Below are positions 17,355-24,211 of a stretch of DNA of 32,951 nucleotides, piece after piece. The stretch comes from a virus. The stretch's first letter is position 1, and the number at the start of each line of letters is the position of its first letter. The stretch lies in the IMG/VR virus record IMGVR_UViG_3300035688_000039, positions 1-32,951 of that record. One strand, 5' to 3'. A program made the position numbers and the translations under genes. The notes below the pieces were generated by a model. The model searched no databases, was not told the DNA's origin, and was given only the letters and a program-made list of their open reading frames with translations.

Positions 17355-17822
17355 ATGTCCACAAGAGCCTGTATAGCTAGAAAGCACGGGGATGGATTCC
17401 TGGGTGTCTATCATCATTGGGATGGCTATCCGACTGGCCTGGGCAAGACATTATGGGCAGCCGCCCATGAGCGTCCATTGCCCGATCTGTTGCGTCTGCT
17501 CATCGACGAGCATCCAGCCGGTTGGTCTACAATCAACGGCGCTAACCTTGACCTGTCACCAGGATTCAGAGAACTTGGTGACAAGGTGAACTTCCTTGAT
17601 GGTGAGCGGCCAGCAGAGTGCTATTGTCACGATGATCGGCATGAAGAAGAATCATCTGTTACTGAGACTGATGACATGGGCATGGAGTGGGCATACGTGT
17701 TCGATGAGGAAATTGGCGCGATGAATGTGCTGAAACGAATCGGCGAAGATTGGACAATTCGGGCTGTCGTGCCGCTGGATGATCCAGAGCCCGATTGGGC
17801 AGATATGGAAGTTCAGGCATGA
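17355..17822 (+). CDS. Conserved phage/bacterial hypothetical protein (MSTRACIAR family)
   Basis: A 155-residue protein from ATG 17355 after GAAGGAGAAGAGC. The start MSTRACIARKHGDGFLGVYHHWDGYPTGLG is a pattern I recognise from conserved hypothetical proteins of phages, plasmids and Gram-positive bacteria; function is not known. The middle has a CYCHDDRHEE metal-like cluster, and the rest is acidic (DDPEPDWADME). Its stop overlaps the next tiny gene (ATGA). Confidence 0.8.
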   Translation: MSTRACIARKHGDGFLGVYHHWDGYPTGLGKTLWAAAHERPLPDLLRLLIDEHPAGWSTINGANLDLSPGFRELGDKVNFLDGERPAECYCHDDRHEEESSVTETDDMGMEWAYVFDEEIGAMNVLKRIGEDWTIRAVVPLDDPEPDWADMEVQA

Positions 17823-17911
17823 CACTACTGATATATTGCTGGATTTGTAAGATTGTCAGACCGCATCGATGGACGCGCATGGGTTGGCAGTGCGAGATAT
17901 GTTCTCACTGA
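17819..17911 (+). CDS. Tiny CxxC...CxxC zinc-knuckle protein (30 aa)
   Basis: Thirty residues, ATG 17819 overlapping the preceding stop (ATGA). Two cysteine pairs, CWIC at 7-10 and CEIC at 25-28, frame a basic loop. This is a minimal zinc ribbon. Its TGA overlaps the next ATG (TGATG). The overlaps at both ends and the paired cysteines argue for a real gene. Confidence 0.5.
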   Translation: MTLLIYCWICKIVRPHRWTRMGWQCEICSH

Positions 17912-18012
17912 TGCACATTTTCGAAACTCTCAAGATCATTGCACTCATCTGGAGTTTAGCCCTGATAGCAGGATTGTGTTTTTGGTACGCAGTCCGAGGA
18001 AGGATAGGATAA
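17911..18012 (+). CDS. Tiny single-span membrane protein (33 aa)
   Basis: Thirty-three residues, ATG 17911 inside the preceding stop (TGATG), stop overlapping the next start (TAATG). Nearly the whole chain is a membrane helix (IIALIWSLALIAGLCFWYAV), followed by the basic tail RGRIG, so the C-terminus is probably cytoplasmic. Unknown function. Confidence 0.5.
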   Translation: MHIFETLKIIALIWSLALIAGLCFWYAVRGRIG

Positions 18013-18215
18013 TGGGTATTCCAACAGCAAGACAGATTCGCAATCTGATGATTACTCGCGAAAAGGCAGATCGTAGAGCTTTCAAGGCCAATCGTGCTGT
18101 ACTGACTGCGATGTCTGCCATCGGCGATGCAAAAGGTTGGCAAGAAGAAGACCAAGTCTACTCAGAAGCTCTTCGCCAATTTAAAGCTTGGTGCAAGGAG
18201 AATCCCGATGCCTAA
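18012..18215 (+). CDS. Small helical hypothetical protein
   Basis: A 67-residue protein. ATG 18012 is chosen because it overlaps the stop of the upstream mini-gene and GAGGAAGGATAGG precedes it; the frame is open further upstream but without a credible start. Mostly helical and basic (ARQIRNLMITREKADRRAFKANRA). No family recognised. It overlaps the next coding region by eight bases. Confidence 0.62.
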   Translation: MGIPTARQIRNLMITREKADRRAFKANRAVLTAMSAIGDAKGWQEEDQVYSEALRQFKAWCKENPDA

Positions 18216-18754
18216 GACATATCGAATGCAGACCTGTGGCGGTTGCGGGAAACAACAGAAGAGACCTCTTCCTCGCCGAGAAGGGCAAGCGATGTGGCGA
18301 GTGCATCAATCGTGAAGGTCTCAAGAAGACTGGCGCACCTGTCTACATGAGCAGGGCCAGACGACTGAGCAAAGCCTGTGATGAGATTCGCTCAGTTCTC
18401 GGCGAGGAAGAGGTCTCCGAGGATTACGGAGAGATCGAGGGCCTCAAGGAGGAGATGGAGAACTGGCGCGATGGTATGCAGGGTACCAACCTCGAGAGTT
18501 CCTCGAAGTACGAGGATCTTGAGGCTGCCTGTGAGAATCTGGACTCTGGTCTGGATAGTCTCGGCAGTGCTGTCTCGAGCTACAATGAGAAATTCTTGGC
18601 CTGGAAGGACAGGGAGACCGAGATTGGCAAGGAGCCAACAGACGAGGAAGAGGAGGAACTGCGCGAGCTCGAGTCAGAGATGGAAGAGGCGCAGAGTGAA
18701 GTAGAGAGTGCGCTCGATGAACTCGAGGGCACAGAATTCCCAGGGATGTACTAG
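18208..18754 (+). CDS. Zinc-finger plus coiled-coil protein interrupted by an apparent +1 frameshift
   Basis: From ATG 18208 (AAGGAGAATCCCG before it) the first frame reads MPKTYRMQTCGGCGKQQK and then degenerates to a stop at 18315. The +1 frame continues DLFLAEKGKRCGECINREGL and stays open to 18754. Joined, they give one CxxC...CxxC zinc finger followed by about 150 acidic coiled-coil residues (EEEEELRELESEMEEAQSEV). The shift must fall around 18250-18272. The downstream frame alone has only TTG/GTG starts near 18188 with no ribosome site, or ATG 18347 without one. This is either a sequencing indel, a real mutation or programmed shifting. Confidence 0.6.
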
Positions 18755-18768
18755 GGAGAGAATCAATC

Positions 18769-18963
18769 ATGAACGTGCGAGTGGGCCAAATTTGGGAAAG
18801 CACAGATCCACGCGATGGTGGACGTCGATTCAAGATTATTCGACTTCCAGCACCCGCAGTAGTGGAGTGTCAGAATCTAGTTATAGGTAGAGTGACGACA
18901 ATCCTGATGTCTCGATTACGACCTCTCGGCAAGCGGGGTTATCGGCTTGTGGAGGAATCATGA
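18769..18963 (+). CDS. Small DPR-motif hypothetical protein (SH3-like)
   Basis: A 64-residue protein, ATG 18769 after GGGAGAGAATCAATC. The pattern VRVGQIWESTDPRDGGRRFKI, then ILMSRLRPLGKRGYRLVEE, resembles a small family of phage proteins with VGQxWxxxDPRxxGR (DUF6354-like as I recall it), probably an SH3-like barrel. Its end encodes the GGAGGAATC ribosome site of the next mini-gene. Confidence 0.68.
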   Translation: MNVRVGQIWESTDPRDGGRRFKIIRLPAPAVVECQNLVIGRVTTILMSRLRPLGKRGYRLVEES

Positions 18964-19025
18964 GCAACAGATTTGAAGTAGATCTTAAGGGCATGCGAGA
19001 ACTTCAAGGAGCCAGAGGTTCATGA
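18960..19025 (+). CDS. Mini-gene of 21 codons, possibly a coupling peptide
   Basis: ATG 18960 follows a consensus GGAGGAATC and overlaps the upstream stop; its TGA overlaps the ATG at 19022 (ATGA). The peptide is MSNRFEVDLKGMRELQGARG plus Ser. Strong initiation with overlaps at both ends suggests translation mainly to couple its neighbours. Confidence 0.4.
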   Translation: MSNRFEVDLKGMRELQGARGS

Positions 19026-19204
19026 GTAAACCAAGTGAATTCTTAGACAATATCCTAGATGGAATCCTGCGACTGCGACAGGTGCCGCGCGCAATACTGG
19101 ATGAAGATTTGCTGAATGTTGTGGAGAAGGAATTGCGCGATGCTGATCGGCTCATTTGGGAGGCAGTGAAGGCAGCGCATGAGAAGCGCGGAGAAGTTGA
19201 TTAA
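19022..19204 (+). CDS. Small helical hypothetical protein
   Basis: A 60-residue protein, ATG 19022 overlapping the preceding stop, with AAGGAGCCAGAGG upstream. It is predicted helical and acidic (FLDNILDGILRLRQVPRAIL, then LNVVEKELRDADRLIWEAVK). No family recognised. Confidence 0.6.
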   Translation: MSKPSEFLDNILDGILRLRQVPRAILDEDLLNVVEKELRDADRLIWEAVKAAHEKRGEVD

Positions 19205-19294
19205 ATGAGCAGACCTAACCCAAGCCATAGGCCCAATTGTTTTCGGCCTCTCTCGCGCATCTCGAATAGCGAGAGGAAGGATTCGAAGTCATGA
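19205..19294 (+). CDS. Possible mini-gene of 29 codons
   Basis: ATG 19205 follows the preceding TAA with no gap, and its TGA overlaps the next ATG (ATGA). The peptide is basic and low in hydrophobics (PNPSHRPNCFRPLSRI). There is no clear ribosome site, so it may be a spacer containing the GAGAGGAAGG site of the next gene. Confidence 0.28.
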   Translation: MSRPNPSHRPNCFRPLSRISNSERKDSKS

Positions 19295-19830
19295 GAGACC
19301 CTAAGGGCGCGATTGCAGAAGTCGGCGATAAGGTTTGCATTAGAGATCCACATTGGTCTCCTTGGTTCAAATTGCCTTGGCAATATCTACTTGGCCAAAT
19401 TGGTTACATTGAAAAGATCAACCATAGTGCGATGACAAATTCTCCATATCGCCGCGAGCGAGGGCATCGCTTAGGAGCAAGGCGATACTCGATTCGTATT
19501 GGTGAGGAAGTCTATGGTCCTTGGCCTGCAGCGGCCATTGAAAAGATGGAGGAATCATGTGCAGAGCGACTTGCCGTCATAGAGGCGGGCGCAAGACAAT
19601 CCTTGATCGACTGCCTTGACCCAAACGAGGGAGCATGGACCTGCCATCATCGCACGTTGGCAGTCAGCCGAGCAGATAGGTATGCCGCTGCTAAGGCCGC
19701 CAACAGCCAGGCCAAGCTCCTGGCCGCGCTGAAAGAGTGTCTAGAGCAACTGTCACACAAGGGCCTTGACCGTGTGCCAGCCGCCATTCATGCCCGCGAG
19801 GCCATAGAGGAGACGGAGAGGGAATCATGA
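19291..19830 (+). CDS. Hypothetical protein, probably a fusion of two small genes
   Basis: A 179-residue protein, ATG 19291 with GAGAGGAAGG upstream. Residues 1 to about 90 look like a small barrel (VGDKVCIRDPHWSPW, GQIGYIEKIN, RYSIRIGEEVYGPW). At residues 87-90 the chain reads EESC where neighbouring genes end EES-stop at the recurring GGAGGAATCATGA junction; here the TGA is TGT. Residues 90-179 are helical with LLAALKECLEQL, like phage proteins of the next gene's type. A stop-codon loss may have fused two genes. Function unknown. Confidence 0.68.
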   Translation: MRDPKGAIAEVGDKVCIRDPHWSPWFKLPWQYLLGQIGYIEKINHSAMTNSPYRRERGHRLGARRYSIRIGEEVYGPWPAAAIEKMEESCAERLAVIEAGARQSLIDCLDPNEGAWTCHHRTLAVSRADRYAAAKAANSQAKLLAALKECLEQLSHKGLDRVPAAIHAREAIEETERES

Positions 19831-20168
19831 ACGAGACCAAGTTTGAGTTGGGGCAGCCAGTTACACCCCTTAGTCGGACTCTCCGCGAAGGGGAGATGGC
19901 AACAGACCCGGTGATTAAGGCGGTTGAGAAGCTTGAGGCCACCAACGCCGACCTCCTGGCGGCGCTTGGCCTGCTAGCGACAGCAGCCGAAGCCTGCGAC
20001 CAGCACTTCAACTGGGAGGCCCAGGAGTTCCAGCCTGTAGAGGCTTTGTGGCTACGGATTCGGGCGGCTGAGGCCCGCGCCGCTATCGAGAGGGCGGAGA
20101 AGGAAGAAAGACAAAGATGCAAAAGGAATTGCCGGATTTCTGTCCCTCGTGCAAAGCACCTAGGCTAG
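19827..20168 (+). CDS. Hypothetical helical protein
   Basis: A 113-residue protein, ATG 19827 overlapping the preceding stop (ATGA) after GAGAGGGAATC. Ala/Glu-rich helices dominate (VEKLEATNADLLAALGLLATA, in two halves, then IRAAEARAAIERAEKEERQR). This is the common phage LLAAL...AA.ARAE type, function unknown. The C-terminal 17 codons overlap the next gene. Confidence 0.68.
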   Translation: MNETKFELGQPVTPLSRTLREGEMATDPVIKAVEKLEATNADLLAALGLLATAAEACDQHFNWEAQEFQPVEALWLRIRAAEARAAIERAEKEERQRCKRNCRISVPRAKHLG

Positions 20169-20260
20169 AAATAAGGCGCATAACTTACGGGATCTACGCA
20201 GGCCTTGGATGCGCAATAGGCTACGGTATAGGATTCCTTGTAGGATTTGTAATCCTATAA
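20117..20260 (+). CDS. Small membrane protein with zinc knuckle
   Basis: Forty-seven residues, ATG 20117 inside the 3' end of the previous gene, after GGAGAAGGAAGAAAG. CPSC at 9-12 precedes a basic turn and a glycine-zipper membrane helix (YGIYAGLGCAIGYGIGFLVG). The glycine spacing suggests helix packing or oligomers. Real gene likely because of the ribosome site and composition. Confidence 0.55.
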   Translation: MQKELPDFCPSCKAPRLEIRRITYGIYAGLGCAIGYGIGFLVGFVIL

Positions 20261-20277
20261 GACCTCGGAGAAACAAT

Positions 20278-20493
20278 ATGCGTTTTCCAACAGAAGCTAA
20301 CCTAAGACGTTCGGCAACCCTACGAGGTCGGCCTAAGAGTCTGGAGATGCGGGCAGCATTGCATGCCTCTCGCTATGTAAATCGGCGCAGTAAGCCTCGC
20401 CTCTGGCAGAAGCTCTTCGATGCAAGAATGGTGGAACTTCGGCAAAGAGCACAGGTGCTGGAATTTCTTCGGCCAGAAGAGAGGGCAAGTTAG
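20278..20493 (+). CDS. Small basic protein
   Basis: Seventy-one residues from ATG 20278 with CGGAG seven bases upstream. It is rich in Arg (RSATLRGRPKSLEMRAALHA, then KPRLWQKLFDARMVELRQR) and predicted helical; nucleic-acid contact is possible but not shown. No family recognised. The frame is open to 20209 but without a ribosome site there. Confidence 0.58.
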   Translation: MRFPTEANLRRSATLRGRPKSLEMRAALHASRYVNRRSKPRLWQKLFDARMVELRQRAQVLEFLRPEERAS

Positions 20494-20503
20494 AAGAAAC
20501 AAT

Positions 20504-20728
20504 ATGACTAAATCATTGCCAACAGGTTGGATATGGTCGGTGCTGCTTGCCGCTGGAGATGCTCAAGAAGATCTTCGCCAACTATGCACTGATTATCACG
20601 AGCGCGATGATTATTGCAGTTTTTGTAGGAGCGCCACGAGAATACGTCATGGTTTGAAGAGAGCGAGGAATCAACTCTTCGCTATCCAAGCGCGCATGGA
20701 CAAGCAAGCGGCAAGGCAAGTCAGATGA
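20504..20728 (+). CDS. Small hypothetical protein with Cys pair
   Basis: Seventy-four residues from ATG 20504 (TTAGAAGAAACAAT before it, like the previous gene). It begins hydrophobic (GWIWSVLLAAGDA), has CSFC at 38-41 and ends in a basic helix. Overlaps the next gene by four bases (ATGA). Unknown function. Confidence 0.58.
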   Translation: MTKSLPTGWIWSVLLAAGDAQEDLRQLCTDYHERDDYCSFCRSATRIRHGLKRARNQLFAIQARMDKQAARQVR

Positions 20729-20895
20729 ATCTCGGTTATGCTCAGGCAAAGTTCATCTACAAATCTGCACCGCGCAAGCAACAGCTTCTGCGATGTCAGT
20801 TTTGCAACAGGCCAGTCTCGAAGCAGGCAGCCAAGGTTGGCAATGGATATGCTTGCAAGAAATGTATTGGAATGGCAAGAGAGGAGCAGAGATGA
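20725..20895 (+). CDS. Small zinc-ribbon protein
   Basis: Fifty-six residues, ATG 20725 overlapping the preceding stop, TGA overlapping the next ATG. A zinc ribbon is clear: CQFCNRP at 24-30 and CKKC at 44-47 with a basic N-terminal tail. Could bind nucleic acid or protein. Overlap at both ends supports expression. Confidence 0.62.
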   Translation: MNLGYAQAKFIYKSAPRKQQLLRCQFCNRPVSKQAAKVGNGYACKKCIGMAREEQR

Positions 20896-21092
20896 GCATC
20901 AATTCTATCAGTAACAACTTCTTCTGGGGTCTTCGGCATGCAGCCGCAGCCATTCGTTCTGGTCATGGCGAGGAGGTAGAGAAGGTTCTGCGCTGGCAGA
21001 ATCGATGGCCAGAGACATTGGAGAATCTGCGCATTGTGGCCAGCTCGTTGGCGCAGTTTGAGAAAGTGCAGGAAGAGGATGGGAAAGCATAA
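20892..21092 (+). CDS. Small helical hypothetical protein
   Basis: Sixty-six residues from ATG 20892 (GAGGAGCAG ribosome site, ATGA overlap). The frame is open upstream but overlaps the zinc-ribbon gene there. Helical, with RHAAAAIRSGHGEEVEKVLR. Function unknown. Confidence 0.6.
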   Translation: MSINSISNNFFWGLRHAAAAIRSGHGEEVEKVLRWQNRWPETLENLRIVASSLAQFEKVQEEDGKA

Positions 21093-21252
21093 GTACGTGA
21101 AAGTCCATAGGGAACTGGTGCCCAAGCCCAAGCAACCAAAGCCTGCTGGTATGTTGACGCACCAGGGGCGAAGGCGACGGGCTGCTAGCCTGCATCGAGA
21201 AGTGCAGGTCAATCGACACATAGCACATAAGCAGGCAAGAGGGAAACTGTGA
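21079..21252 (+). CDS. Small, highly basic protein
   Basis: Fifty-seven residues from ATG 21079 with AGGAAG just upstream; overlaps the previous gene by 14 bases. Lys/Arg/His make up much of the chain (KHKYVKVHRELVPKPKQPKP, then GRRRRAASLHR). It may bind nucleic acid. The next ATG shares one base with its stop (TGATG). Confidence 0.57.
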   Translation: MGKHKYVKVHRELVPKPKQPKPAGMLTHQGRRRRAASLHREVQVNRHIAHKQARGKL

Positions 21253-21713
21253 TGCCAGGTGAACCACAAGTGGAGATTTGTTACGGATGCGAGGATGTCT
21301 TCGCCCCAAACAATACGATGCGGTGTGATCTATGCCAGGAAGTGATGTGCAACGCCTGTTGGAATGAGCATGACTGCACAGTTATTTCTGGGCCAACACC
21401 AGGGCCGTGGCAGATAACCGAATGGCCAGGATGCGAAGTTGATCGTGGACGCATTGTGATAGAATGCGCAGAGAGTGTCCGGCAGGAAGGTCGAGTGATC
21501 GCCTTCATTCGCGGCTCACCTAATATGCCACCAGAGGAAGTCATGCCAAATGCGCACCTTATTGCTTCTGCCCCCAAATTGCTGGCGCATGCAAAAGCAG
21601 TCATGTGTTTACTTACCAAGCATGGTCCATCAATAGTTCCACATCTGTTGGACGATGATGATAATGAAGGCGAATTTCTGCGCAGAACAATTAGAGAGGC
21701 AGAAGGACATTGA
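21252..21713 (+). CDS. Zinc-finger protein with PGPW...NAHLIASAPKLL phage domain
   Basis: A 153-residue protein; ATG 21252 is taken, with in-frame GTG 21249 as alternative. Residues 9-43 form a RING-like cluster (CYGC, CDLC, CNAC, then HDC). Residues 48-153 contain GPTPGPWQITEWPG, GRVIAFIRG and NAHLIASAPKLLAHAKAV, a domain very common in phage genomes, usually as a stand-alone protein of unknown function. The fusion with a zinc finger is unusual. A TTG start of the next gene overlaps its stop. Confidence 0.78.
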   Translation: MPGEPQVEICYGCEDVFAPNNTMRCDLCQEVMCNACWNEHDCTVISGPTPGPWQITEWPGCEVDRGRIVIECAESVRQEGRVIAFIRGSPNMPPEEVMPNAHLIASAPKLLAHAKAVMCLLTKHGPSIVPHLLDDDDNEGEFLRRTIREAEGH

Positions 21714-22048
21714 AACATTGGCCTAAACCTGATGGCACCAGACAGCAACTGCTGAATCCTGGTGATCTCGCAGTCGGTGACAATGGTCAACTCTATCAAC
21801 TGGCCGAGGAACAATACACAGACCCCGGAGATTTTATTCGAGTGCACAAAATGAATCGTCGATTGTATCCCCAGGAGGAAGTGACCGGTCAACATGCGGG
21901 ACTCGTGATCAGAATAACTCGAGCAGAAGCAGATGGTCGGACCATAGAATGGTTGCGCCGATACCACGAACAACGATGGCAACCCAGCGGCGAGCTGCAG
22001 GAACGGCGCAAAATTGTAGAAGCTGCAAAGCAGAGAAGAGGATTATAA
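21710..22048 (+). CDS. Hypothetical protein, TTG start
   Basis: A 112-residue protein from TTG 21710, overlapping the previous stop (TTGA) with GAGAGGCAGAAGG upstream. The N-terminal half looks like a small barrel (LNPGDLAVGDNGQLYQLAEE), the C-terminal half is a basic helix. The stop shares a base with the next ATG. Function unknown. Confidence 0.66.
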   Translation: MKHWPKPDGTRQQLLNPGDLAVGDNGQLYQLAEEQYTDPGDFIRVHKMNRRLYPQEEVTGQHAGLVIRITRAEADGRTIEWLRRYHEQRWQPSGELQERRKIVEAAKQRRGL

Positions 22049-22422
22049 TGCCGCAAAGAATCCCTGTTGATTGGATAATGATAACTCCCGCAGATCAATG
22101 GTTGGCTCCTGGGTGCAATCATCAAGGCTTTGTCGTTATGGAACCAATTATAGCGACTTGCACTAATTGTGGGACACAATGGGCTCCGAGAAAAGAAGCA
22201 AACAACCTTCCGCCTATTATCTTGCCTTGGCGGATTGCGCATAAGGAGGATCCACATTACAGTTGGGCACAGATCACAATCTTAGATGCTAACAATGAGA
22301 CAGTGTGTATCATTCCTAACAATCGCGATATTCAGGATGCAATGACAATTGCAGATATTATCTGCCGCTCTGTCCCGTCGTTCCTAGAAGATCTACGAGA
22401 GATGCGGAGAGCGGTGCTCTAG
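22048..22422 (+). CDS. Hypothetical zinc-ribbon protein
   Basis: A 124-residue protein, ATG 22048 (TAATG overlap, AGAAGAGGA upstream). The N-terminal half has Cys23, the CTNCGTQW knuckle at 38-45 and nearby His; the second half is alpha/beta (AQITILDANNETVCIIPNN, then IADIICRSVPSFLEDL). Position in the early small-gene cluster; no family recognised. Confidence 0.66.
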   Translation: MPQRIPVDWIMITPADQWLAPGCNHQGFVVMEPIIATCTNCGTQWAPRKEANNLPPIILPWRIAHKEDPHYSWAQITILDANNETVCIIPNNRDIQDAMTIADIICRSVPSFLEDLREMRRAVL

Positions 22423-22429
22423 TTGTGCC

Positions 22430-22582
22430 ATGATACGTAAACATCAAGGACCAGGCATTGAGCCTCATAAGCATGGAACGGCACATAAAGAAACTGACTC
22501 CGATTTCATGGAACTCTGGAGGAAGGTCTTTGGACCGGAGAATCCTAATTGGAAGCCTATTACAAGAACTGAGAAAGGATAA
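22430..22582 (+). CDS. Possible small protein (50 aa)
   Basis: ATG 22430 to TAA 22582 encodes a His/Lys-rich chain (IRKHQGPGIEPHKHGTAHKE, then WRKVFGPENPNW). It fills the gap between two genes, but has no clear ribosome site. A competing frame from 22458 overlaps the next gene more and looks less like protein. Confidence 0.42.
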   Translation: MIRKHQGPGIEPHKHGTAHKETDSDFMELWRKVFGPENPNWKPITRTEKG

Positions 22583-22587
22583 CAATC

Positions 22588-23100
22588 ATGATTTCTCAAG
22601 TTACCCCTACAAGAGATACAGAACTCAATCTGTGCGAGAATCAACTTGCTGAGATTCTGGACATGATTGCCCGCTATCAAGGCGAGCATGATGAAGTCTG
22701 GAAGCGCATTTTTGCCATCTTTGTGGAGCAAGTTGGTCTGGAAGAGACGGGTCGCTTTATCTGCGATGATGGTTGGGTGCTCTCCCGAGAAATACATCGC
22801 TCATCTTCTAAGTTGGATGAAGAGAAACTGAAGAAGGCCATTTTCGAGTTTCTGCCAAAGGCAAAGGCGCAGCGGTTGTGGAATGATATCACAGTCATCG
22901 AGCGCAAGGTAGACCAGGCCAAACTCGCAAGGGCAGTGGAGAACGAGCGGATTGCAGTCTCCGTAGTGGAATCAAGTGTGCAGGAAGTGAAGCCTGTTCC
23001 GCATAGAGTACGGCGACGTGCCACAAAGCAAGACCAAGAATTGATGGAAGTTGGTGTCTATGCTAGCACTGCGAAGGAGGAGGTGAAAGTTGAAGGTTGA
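22588..23100 (+). CDS. Hypothetical protein
   Basis: A 170-residue protein from ATG 22588 after GAAAGGATAACAATC. Mainly helical: residues 12-55 (ENQLAEILDMIARYQGEHDE), then an FICDDGWVLSREIHR strand-turn, then LDEEKLKKAIFEFLPKAKAQ, ending in a basic linker. No family recognised; the C-terminus carries the AAGGAGGAGG ribosome site of the next gene. Confidence 0.7.
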   Translation: MISQVTPTRDTELNLCENQLAEILDMIARYQGEHDEVWKRIFAIFVEQVGLEETGRFICDDGWVLSREIHRSSSKLDEEKLKKAIFEFLPKAKAQRLWNDITVIERKVDQAKLARAVENERIAVSVVESSVQEVKPVPHRVRRRATKQDQELMEVGVYASTAKEEVKVEG

Positions 23101-23395
23101 GGAAGGTATAGCAGAAGTCAAGCGGGTCGCACAATCCCATTGTCCTCGGTGCGGCTCTGGACGGATGGAAGGTATTGTTGCAGAGATGGCCGCTAAAGCG
23201 GGAGTGCCTCATACCTGCGAGCAGGACATGGTCGTTGCTATGGATTTGGCACTGGCCGCTCACGATGATATCTGCGACCAATGTGAGCATCGGGTAATCG
23301 CCTATGAGTTAGCAGAAGTAGTCAATCCTTGCAAGAAGCGTACCGCCATCGAGGCAATGAAGGAGATCGCAAGTGGCACAAGAACGGACTCTTGA
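23090..23395 (+). CDS. Hypothetical zinc-binding protein, TTG start
   Basis: A 101-residue protein from TTG 23090, six bases after AAGGAGGAGG (23074-23083). CPRCG at 18-22 and CDQCEH at 62-67 probably bind one zinc, separated by a helical segment that contains HTCEQD. The C-terminal helix has another Cys. Overlaps the next gene (GTG 23373). Function unknown. Confidence 0.68.
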   Translation: MKVEEGIAEVKRVAQSHCPRCGSGRMEGIVAEMAAKAGVPHTCEQDMVVAMDLALAAHDDICDQCEHRVIAYELAEVVNPCKKRTAIEAMKEIASGTRTDS

Positions 23396-23672
23396 AATTC
23401 TTGAGAAACATATAGAGCAACTTGAAGAGCAAATCTTCCAGTTCGAGAAAGCTCTAAGGGAATTGTGGGAATTCAAACTTCCAGGACATCTTGACAAGAA
23501 TTCGGAGTATTATGAGGAAGGAGACGACGAAGCACCATTCTTCAGTGAGGCATATCTGTACAATCTTCTGGAAAAGGAGGATGCGCGCACAGTATTAGCC
23601 TATCTCCATGCCGCCGAGAGGCCTTTTGGTTATCGAGACGGAAGGAAGATTATCCATAGAGAAGAGAACTAA
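23373..23672 (+). CDS. Small coiled-coil protein
   Basis: Ninety-nine residues from GTG 23373, eight bases after AAGGAG. Residues 3-38 are a coiled coil (LEILEKHIEQLEEQIFQFEK), followed by an acidic loop and a helical end (LLEKEDARTVLAYLHAAERP). It directly precedes the sigma-like gene. It might be a partner of it, but nothing shows this. Confidence 0.66.
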   Translation: MAQERTLEILEKHIEQLEEQIFQFEKALRELWEFKLPGHLDKNSEYYEEGDDEAPFFSEAYLYNLLEKEDARTVLAYLHAAERPFGYRDGRKIIHREEN

Positions 23673-23673
23673 A

Positions 23674-24159
23674 ATGTCATGGCGAGAGGGATTGCCTGAT
23701 CATTTGCCAATAGTAGAAACTCTCATCAATCAACTCGCAGTGCCGAGTTATCTACGAGATGAGGCCTACTCAGAAGGTCTAGTCGCCATCACAGAAGCAG
23801 CCAGAATCTTTGATTCAACGAGAGGCGTAAATCTAGAGGCATGGCTCTGGCTGAAGACTCGTTATCTACTCATCGATTGGATGCGGCGCTCGATGAAAGT
23901 GCCATACGACCTGCTTGGAGATAATGAACTACCTGCTCCTCAGGAGCCAGAGCATATGGCTGAAGTCAATATTGTCAGCCATCAAATCTTGCTCGTCGTA
24001 CAAACGTTCTCCATGGTGGAGAGAGTAGTACTCCTGGCTCCAGCCTCTGGATATAATGCGACAGAGATAAATCATACTTTGCGCATCAATGGCCCAGAGC
24101 AGGGCAAGATTCGACAGGAGGCGCGGCAGAAGGTTTACCATGCTCTTGGACTCCTGTAA
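23674..24159 (+). CDS. Sigma-70-like RNA polymerase sigma factor
   Basis: A 161-residue protein from ATG 23674 (the frame is open further upstream, but this start follows GAGAAGAGAACTAAA and avoids the coiled-coil gene). Residues about 27-75 match sigma region 2: RDEAYSEGLVAITEAARIFD, a following Gly, then LEAWLWLKTRYLLIDWMRRS. Residues about 113-160 match a region 4 helix-turn-helix (VERVVLLAPASGYNATEINH, then IRQEARQKVYHAL). The size suits an ECF-type or minimal phage sigma. It could direct host polymerase to phage middle or late promoters. Region 4 is more divergent than region 2. Confidence 0.8.
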   Translation: MSWREGLPDHLPIVETLINQLAVPSYLRDEAYSEGLVAITEAARIFDSTRGVNLEAWLWLKTRYLLIDWMRRSMKVPYDLLGDNELPAPQEPEHMAEVNIVSHQILLVVQTFSMVERVVLLAPASGYNATEINHTLRINGPEQGKIRQEARQKVYHALGLL

Positions 24160-24211
24160 ATCCAAAGGAAAGCCTCGCAACGATGTATAAAGTGAAGGAT
24201 AAAACACGAGC

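Noticed and set aside
22458-22652. 64-codon frame from ATG 22458
   Set aside because: It overlaps the next gene by 65 bases and has unnatural composition; the frame from 22430 fits the gap better.
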